The position numbers were made by a program, and so were the translations under genes. A DNA stretch of 8,314 bases from NCBI GenBank assembly GCA_035307785.1, contig DATGHS010000240.1, positions 1 to 8,314 of the forward strand, written 5' to 3'. This stretch comes from DATGHS01 sp035307785. Its GTDB lineage: Bacteria; Planctomycetota; Planctomycetia; Gemmatales; Gemmataceae. The notes beneath the pieces are model-generated. The model was given only the letters and a program-made list of their open reading frames with translations, made no database searches and was not told where the DNA came from. Positions 5,815 to 8,314 of this stretch are shown one piece after another (the stretch's first letter is position 1; each line of letters opens with the position of its first letter).

Positions 5815-5876
5815 GTTCGTAGTACCGCCTTTAGGCGGTTCGGAGCGGAACCGCCTAAAGGCGGTACTACGAACCT
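5813..5876. repeat. Perfect 29-bp inverted repeat with nested palindromes, overlapping the NYN stop codon
   Basis: The arms at 5813-5841 and 5848-5876 are exact reverse complements over 29 bp, with a 6-nt loop GGAGCG. Each arm is itself partly palindromic: CCGCC-TTTA-GGCGG at 5825-5838 and CCGCC-TAAA-GGCGG at 5851-5864, so one long hairpin or two short ones can form. The last two bases of the NYN TAG codon are part of the stem. It could stop or protect the 3' end of the upstream transcript, but only three Ts follow it. A promoter begins 6 nt downstream. Confidence 0.95.
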
Positions 5877-5882
5877 TTCCCC

Positions 5883-5912
5883 TTGACGCCTTTACCCATT
5901 TCACCGCATAAT
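5883..5912 (+). promoter_or_regulatory. Candidate sigma70-like promoter for the glycosyltransferase gene
   Basis: TTGACG (5883-5888) and CATAAT (5907-5912) each match the consensus at five of six positions and are separated by 18 nt. The predicted start, near 5919, leaves a leader of about 38 nt to ATG 5957, with a good Shine-Dalgarno in it. This is the best promoter match I see in the window. Confidence 0.55.
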
Positions 5913-5944
5913 CCCGCCGCCCCACGATGGGGACAGTGTGTCTC

Positions 5945-5949
5945 AAGGA
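5945..5949 (+). promoter_or_regulatory. Shine-Dalgarno AAGGA fixing the start at 5957
   Basis: AAGGA lies 7 nt before ATG 5957. The in-frame ATG at 5927 has no such site and would be almost at the predicted transcript start, so 5957 is preferred. Confidence 0.6.
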
Positions 5950-5956
5950 CGGGATC

Positions 5957-6823
5957 ATGACGCCGACTCTCGACGTGGAAGCCCCCGATATCGCGGAAGA
6001 AATTCACCACTGGCCGGCGCCTCCACAAGGCTGGCCGCGCGTCCTTCAGCAATGGCTCGGCGAAGGCCCGTGCCGGCAACTTGGCATATTTCCCATCCCG
6101 AAAGACTTCAAATTGTCCGTCGTCATCCCGGTTTACAACGAGCGCGCATGGATCGGCGAATTGCTGCGCCGCGTGCAGGCGGTGCCAATTCCGAAAGAGA
6201 TCATTGTGGTGGATGATTGCAGCAGCGACGGTACAGCAGAATTTTTGGAGCAGTGGGAACAAGCAAGCCCGCACGCGAGCCTTCGAGCGCGCGGGGTGAA
6301 GGTAATCCGCCACGCCGTCAATCAGGGCAAAGGCGCTGCCCTGCGCACCGGTTTCGCGCACGCCACCGGCGATGTGGTGCTCGTGCAGGATGCCGACCTG
6401 GAATATGACCCGGCTGAATACCCGCGGCTGCTCCAGCCCATTCTCGAAAACCGGGCCGATGTGGTCTTCGGTTCGCGCTTCATCGGCGAAAGCCATCGTG
6501 TGCTCTATTTCTGGCACTCCGTGGCCAACAGGATTCTGACCACGCTTTCCAACATGTTCACAAACCTTAATCTCACCGACATGGAGACGTGCTACAAAGT
6601 TTTCCGCCGTAAAGTTCTAACGGAAATGCAACTAAAGTCCAATCGTTTCGGCTTTGAGCCGGAGTTCACCGCCAAGGTTGCGAAGCACCGCCGGCCCGCC
6701 TGGCGTGTTTACGAAGTGCCAATCAGCTATTCGGGCCGGACGTACGAAGAGGGCAAAAAGATCGGGCTAAGAGATGCATTCAGCGCGCTGGTTTGCATCT
6801 TTCGATTTTGGTTGTTCGATTGA
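5957..6823 (+). CDS. Family 2 glycosyltransferase, dolichol-phosphate-mannose-synthase-like
   Basis: The 288-aa product carries a GT-A glycosyltransferase domain after a leader of about 50 residues with no clear motif. Visible elements are LSVVIPVYNE (53-62), VVDDCSSDGTAEF (84-96) for the nucleotide sugar, DADLEYDP (145-152) as the DxD metal site, VVFGSRF (169-175), CYKVFRR (212-218), GFEPEFTAK (232-240) with the likely catalytic acids, and VPISYSGRTYEEGKKIG (254-270). This set is typical of the DPM/DPG-synthase-like group, which moves a sugar from a nucleotide to a polyprenyl phosphate at the inner membrane face. No transmembrane helices follow, as in the short soluble forms. Donor and acceptor cannot be told. 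It has its own likely promoter, and the next gene starts 148 nt downstream. Confidence 0.92.
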   Translation: MTPTLDVEAPDIAEEIHHWPAPPQGWPRVLQQWLGEGPCRQLGIFPIPKDFKLSVVIPVYNERAWIGELLRRVQAVPIPKEIIVVDDCSSDGTAEFLEQWEQASPHASLRARGVKVIRHAVNQGKGAALRTGFAHATGDVVLVQDADLEYDPAEYPRLLQPILENRADVVFGSRFIGESHRVLYFWHSVANRILTTLSNMFTNLNLTDMETCYKVFRRKVLTEMQLKSNRFGFEPEFTAKVAKHRRPAWRVYEVPISYSGRTYEEGKKIGLRDAFSALVCIFRFWLFD

Positions 6824-6838
6824 TGGGAACAGAAGAAT

Positions 6839-6950
6839 TTGAACAGAAGGAAACGAAGGAAACAAAGATTGAAGAATCGAGATGCACCATTCCGCTTGAG
6901 ACGCATTACCGTCTTTTTTTTCTTCGTTATCTTCGTTTCCTTCTGTTCAA
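6839..6950. repeat. Inverted repeat of 9-nt GAAGGAAAC-type units with a 54-nt spacer
   Basis: Left arm 6839-6867 and right arm 6922-6950 pair perfectly over the outer 20 bp (6839-6858 with 6931-6950), then with three mismatches over the inner 9. Each arm is three 9-nt units (6841, 6850 and 6859 on the left; 6922, 6931 and 6940 on the right). The 54-nt spacer contains a T run (6914-6921) next to the right arm. The element fills most of the gap between the glycosyltransferase and the propeller gene and ends 10 nt before the latter's Shine-Dalgarno. Confidence 0.9.
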
Positions 6951-6971
6951 TTCAATTTCCGAGGATTTCGC

Positions 6972-8314
6972 ATGCGTTCCAATTTCCTGTCGCTGTTCGC
7001 AACGCTAGCCATTGCAAGCGTCGCCACTTCCGCCACGCCGATTCGCTTTCCGAACGATGCGCCGTTGCGGGCCGTGTACTTCGGCGATCGCAACGAAGGC
7101 TGGGCGGCCGGCGATGAAGGCGTGATTTGGCACACCATCGACGGCGGCACGAATTGGGAACGGCAAGCCACCGGCGTGCAGGCCTCGCTACGGTCGATCT
7201 GCTTTTTGAATCCGTTTACCGGTTACGTGGTCGGCCGGCAGGAGTTGCCCCACGGCGGCAGCGCGGGTGTCATTCTTTATACTTCGAACGGCGGACTCAC
7301 CTGGTCTCAATTCGCCCCGAACACGCTGCCCGGCTTGCACGTAGTCAAATTCTTTTCCGACAAGCTCGGCATCGTGGCCGGCGATGGCTCCGACCAGTAC
7401 GGCAGCGGCGTGTTCTGCACCGAAGACGGCGGGCACACCTGGAAGATCGTGGCCGGGCCGCGGCAGCCAGGCTGGCTCACCGCCGACTTCACCGATCCGA
7501 AGACCGGCGCCCTGGCCGGCACCTGGAGCAGCCTGGCCATCCTGCGCGACAGCGTCTTCGGCAAGTCGGACATCGATACACTTGGCGGGCGGAATATCCT
7601 GTGTCTGCGCATCTTCGGGCAGCATGCGATGGCCGTGGGGCAGGGCGGGCTCATTCTCAGCAGCAAAGACACGGGCGGGGCGAAATGGGGCTACATCACG
7701 CCGAAGCAGATTTCAACGGAGACATTGTCGAGTTGTGATTTCCATGCACTCTCGCTACTCGGCGAGCATGCCTGGGTTGCGGGCCGGCCGGGGTCGATCG
7801 TGCTGCACACGGCCGACTATGGCAAGACCTGGGAAACCCAAAAGACCGGCCAGAATGTACCGCTGAATGCGATTCACTTCATCGACCCACGCGTCGGCTG
7901 GGCGGTAGGCGAACTCGGCACGATTCTGACGACGGAAGACGGCGGGCAGACGTGGAAGGTGCAGCGCCGCGGCGGTCAGCGCGCGGCGGTGATGTTCATT
8001 CAAGCCTCCGAGAAGAATCTGCCACTGGAATCTATCGTGCAACTCGGGGCCGACGAGGGCTACCTTTGCACCGCGATTCGCGTGACGTGTGCCGATCCGG
8101 CTTCCGCCCCGCTTTCGCGCGCCAACGATGCGCAACGCTTCAGCGAAGGGTTGCGTCTGGCCGGCGGCGCGGCCGGCGAATCGCTCTGGCAATTCCCACT
8201 GGCAGCTCACCAGACCGAACTCGAAGCGAAAGATATGCTCGGCAGCTGGGACCGGCTGCATGGCCAGAAAGCGAAGGAAACGCTGCTGCGGCAACTGGTG
8301 CTGGCAATCCGCAC
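6972..8314 (+). CDS. Exported Ycf48/Asp-box seven-bladed propeller protein with a C-terminal domain, 3' end cut off
   Basis: The frame is open from ATG 6972 to the window end (447 residues, no stop). GAGG (6961-6964) lies 7 nt upstream. Residues 1-21 look like a short signal peptide ending ATSA. The next 310 residues form about seven repeats with phrases such as LRAVYFGDRNEGWAAGDEG and six Asp-boxes of type (S/T)xDxGxxW, ending at Trp62, 111, 157, 239, 287 and 328. That is the layout of Ycf48/BNR-type propellers, which in cyanobacteria assist photosystem II assembly; here only a binding or scaffold role in the periplasm can be inferred. From about 338 a different alpha/beta-looking region begins (FIQASEKNLPLESIVQLGAD, then ...RFSEGLRLAGG...LWQFPL...LVLAIR). 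It faintly recalls the order of a PIG-L deacetylase domain but lacks the AHPDDE metal motif. Confidence 0.88.
   Translation, partial: MRSNFLSLFATLAIASVATSATPIRFPNDAPLRAVYFGDRNEGWAAGDEGVIWHTIDGGTNWERQATGVQASLRSICFLNPFTGYVVGRQELPHGGSAGVILYTSNGGLTWSQFAPNTLPGLHVVKFFSDKLGIVAGDGSDQYGSGVFCTEDGGHTWKIVAGPRQPGWLTADFTDPKTGALAGTWSSLAILRDSVFGKSDIDTLGGRNILCLRIFGQHAMAVGQGGLILSSKDTGGAKWGYITPKQISTETLSSCDFHALSLLGEHAWVAGRPGSIVLHTADYGKTWETQKTGQNVPLNAIHFIDPRVGWAVGELGTILTTEDGGQTWKVQRRGGQRAAVMFIQASEKNLPLESIVQLGADEGYLCTAIRVTCADPASAPLSRANDAQRFSEGLRLAGGAAGESLWQFPLAAHQTELEAKDMLGSWDRLHGQKAKETLLRQLVLAIR

Noticed and set aside
5813..5876. Intrinsic terminator
   Set aside because: The stem is long and perfect, but only three Ts follow, so it is listed as an inverted repeat; a role at the transcript end stays possible.
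6793..7117. Two small plus-strand frames (from 6793 and from 6839) between the glycosyltransferase and the propeller gene
   Set aside because: They mostly translate the GAAGGAAAC repeat and overlap the propeller gene in another frame.
7127..7866. Plus-strand frames of 203 and 160 codons, and minus-strand frames, inside the propeller gene
   Set aside because: The frame that starts at 6972 has a signal peptide, six Asp-boxes and no stop to the window end. The others are Arg/Ala/Pro-rich shadows.
1..8314. tRNA, rRNA, integrase or transposase genes
   Set aside because: I saw no cloverleaf, rRNA stretch or recombinase motif on either strand.

Overview
The window reads as a chromosomal segment from a planctomycete, most likely a Pirellulales-type member. 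This is an inference from gene content and style, not a database match. The clues are a chaperone block groES-groEL-dnaJ-grpE with no dnaK, a Ycf48-type secreted beta-propeller protein, GC-rich coding sequence, and intergenic spaces filled with long inverted repeats. All genes I can support lie on the + strand.

Region 1 (1-3802) is the chaperone block: the 3' end of groES, a complete groEL (539 aa, no Gly-Gly-Met tail), dnaJ and grpE. Together they encode the GroEL/ES folding chamber and the two co-chaperones of DnaK. DnaK itself must lie elsewhere. dnaJ appears to have its own extended -10 promoter (1895-1903), so the block may not be one simple operon.

Region 2 (3915-4551) holds two small zinc-ribbon genes, an FmdB-family protein and a YacG-type gyrase inhibitor. 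A textbook intrinsic terminator with a GAAA tetraloop and eight Ts (4516-4551) follows.

Region 3 (4562-5814) starts with a plausible promoter. It carries a tightly packed three-gene unit: a coiled-coil small protein, a RelE/ParE-like small protein 5 nt later, and a NYN/YacP-type nuclease 5 nt after that. The first two have the layout of a type II toxin-antitoxin pair, which is not proven.

Region 4 (5883-8314) has a good sigma70-like promoter and a family 2 glycosyltransferase of the dolichol-phosphate-mannose-synthase-like group. It ends with an exported seven-bladed Asp-box/Ycf48-type propeller protein, cut off by the window end. After its propeller comes a domain that faintly resembles a PIG-L deacetylase without its metal motif.

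The most unusual aspect is between the genes. Six of the seven long gaps carry a large inverted repeat, and the six are unrelated to one another in sequence. Three of them are built from 8-10 nt tandem units arranged head-to-head, and three begin within about two bases of the upstream stop codon. The seventh long gap carries the ordinary terminator and a promoter.
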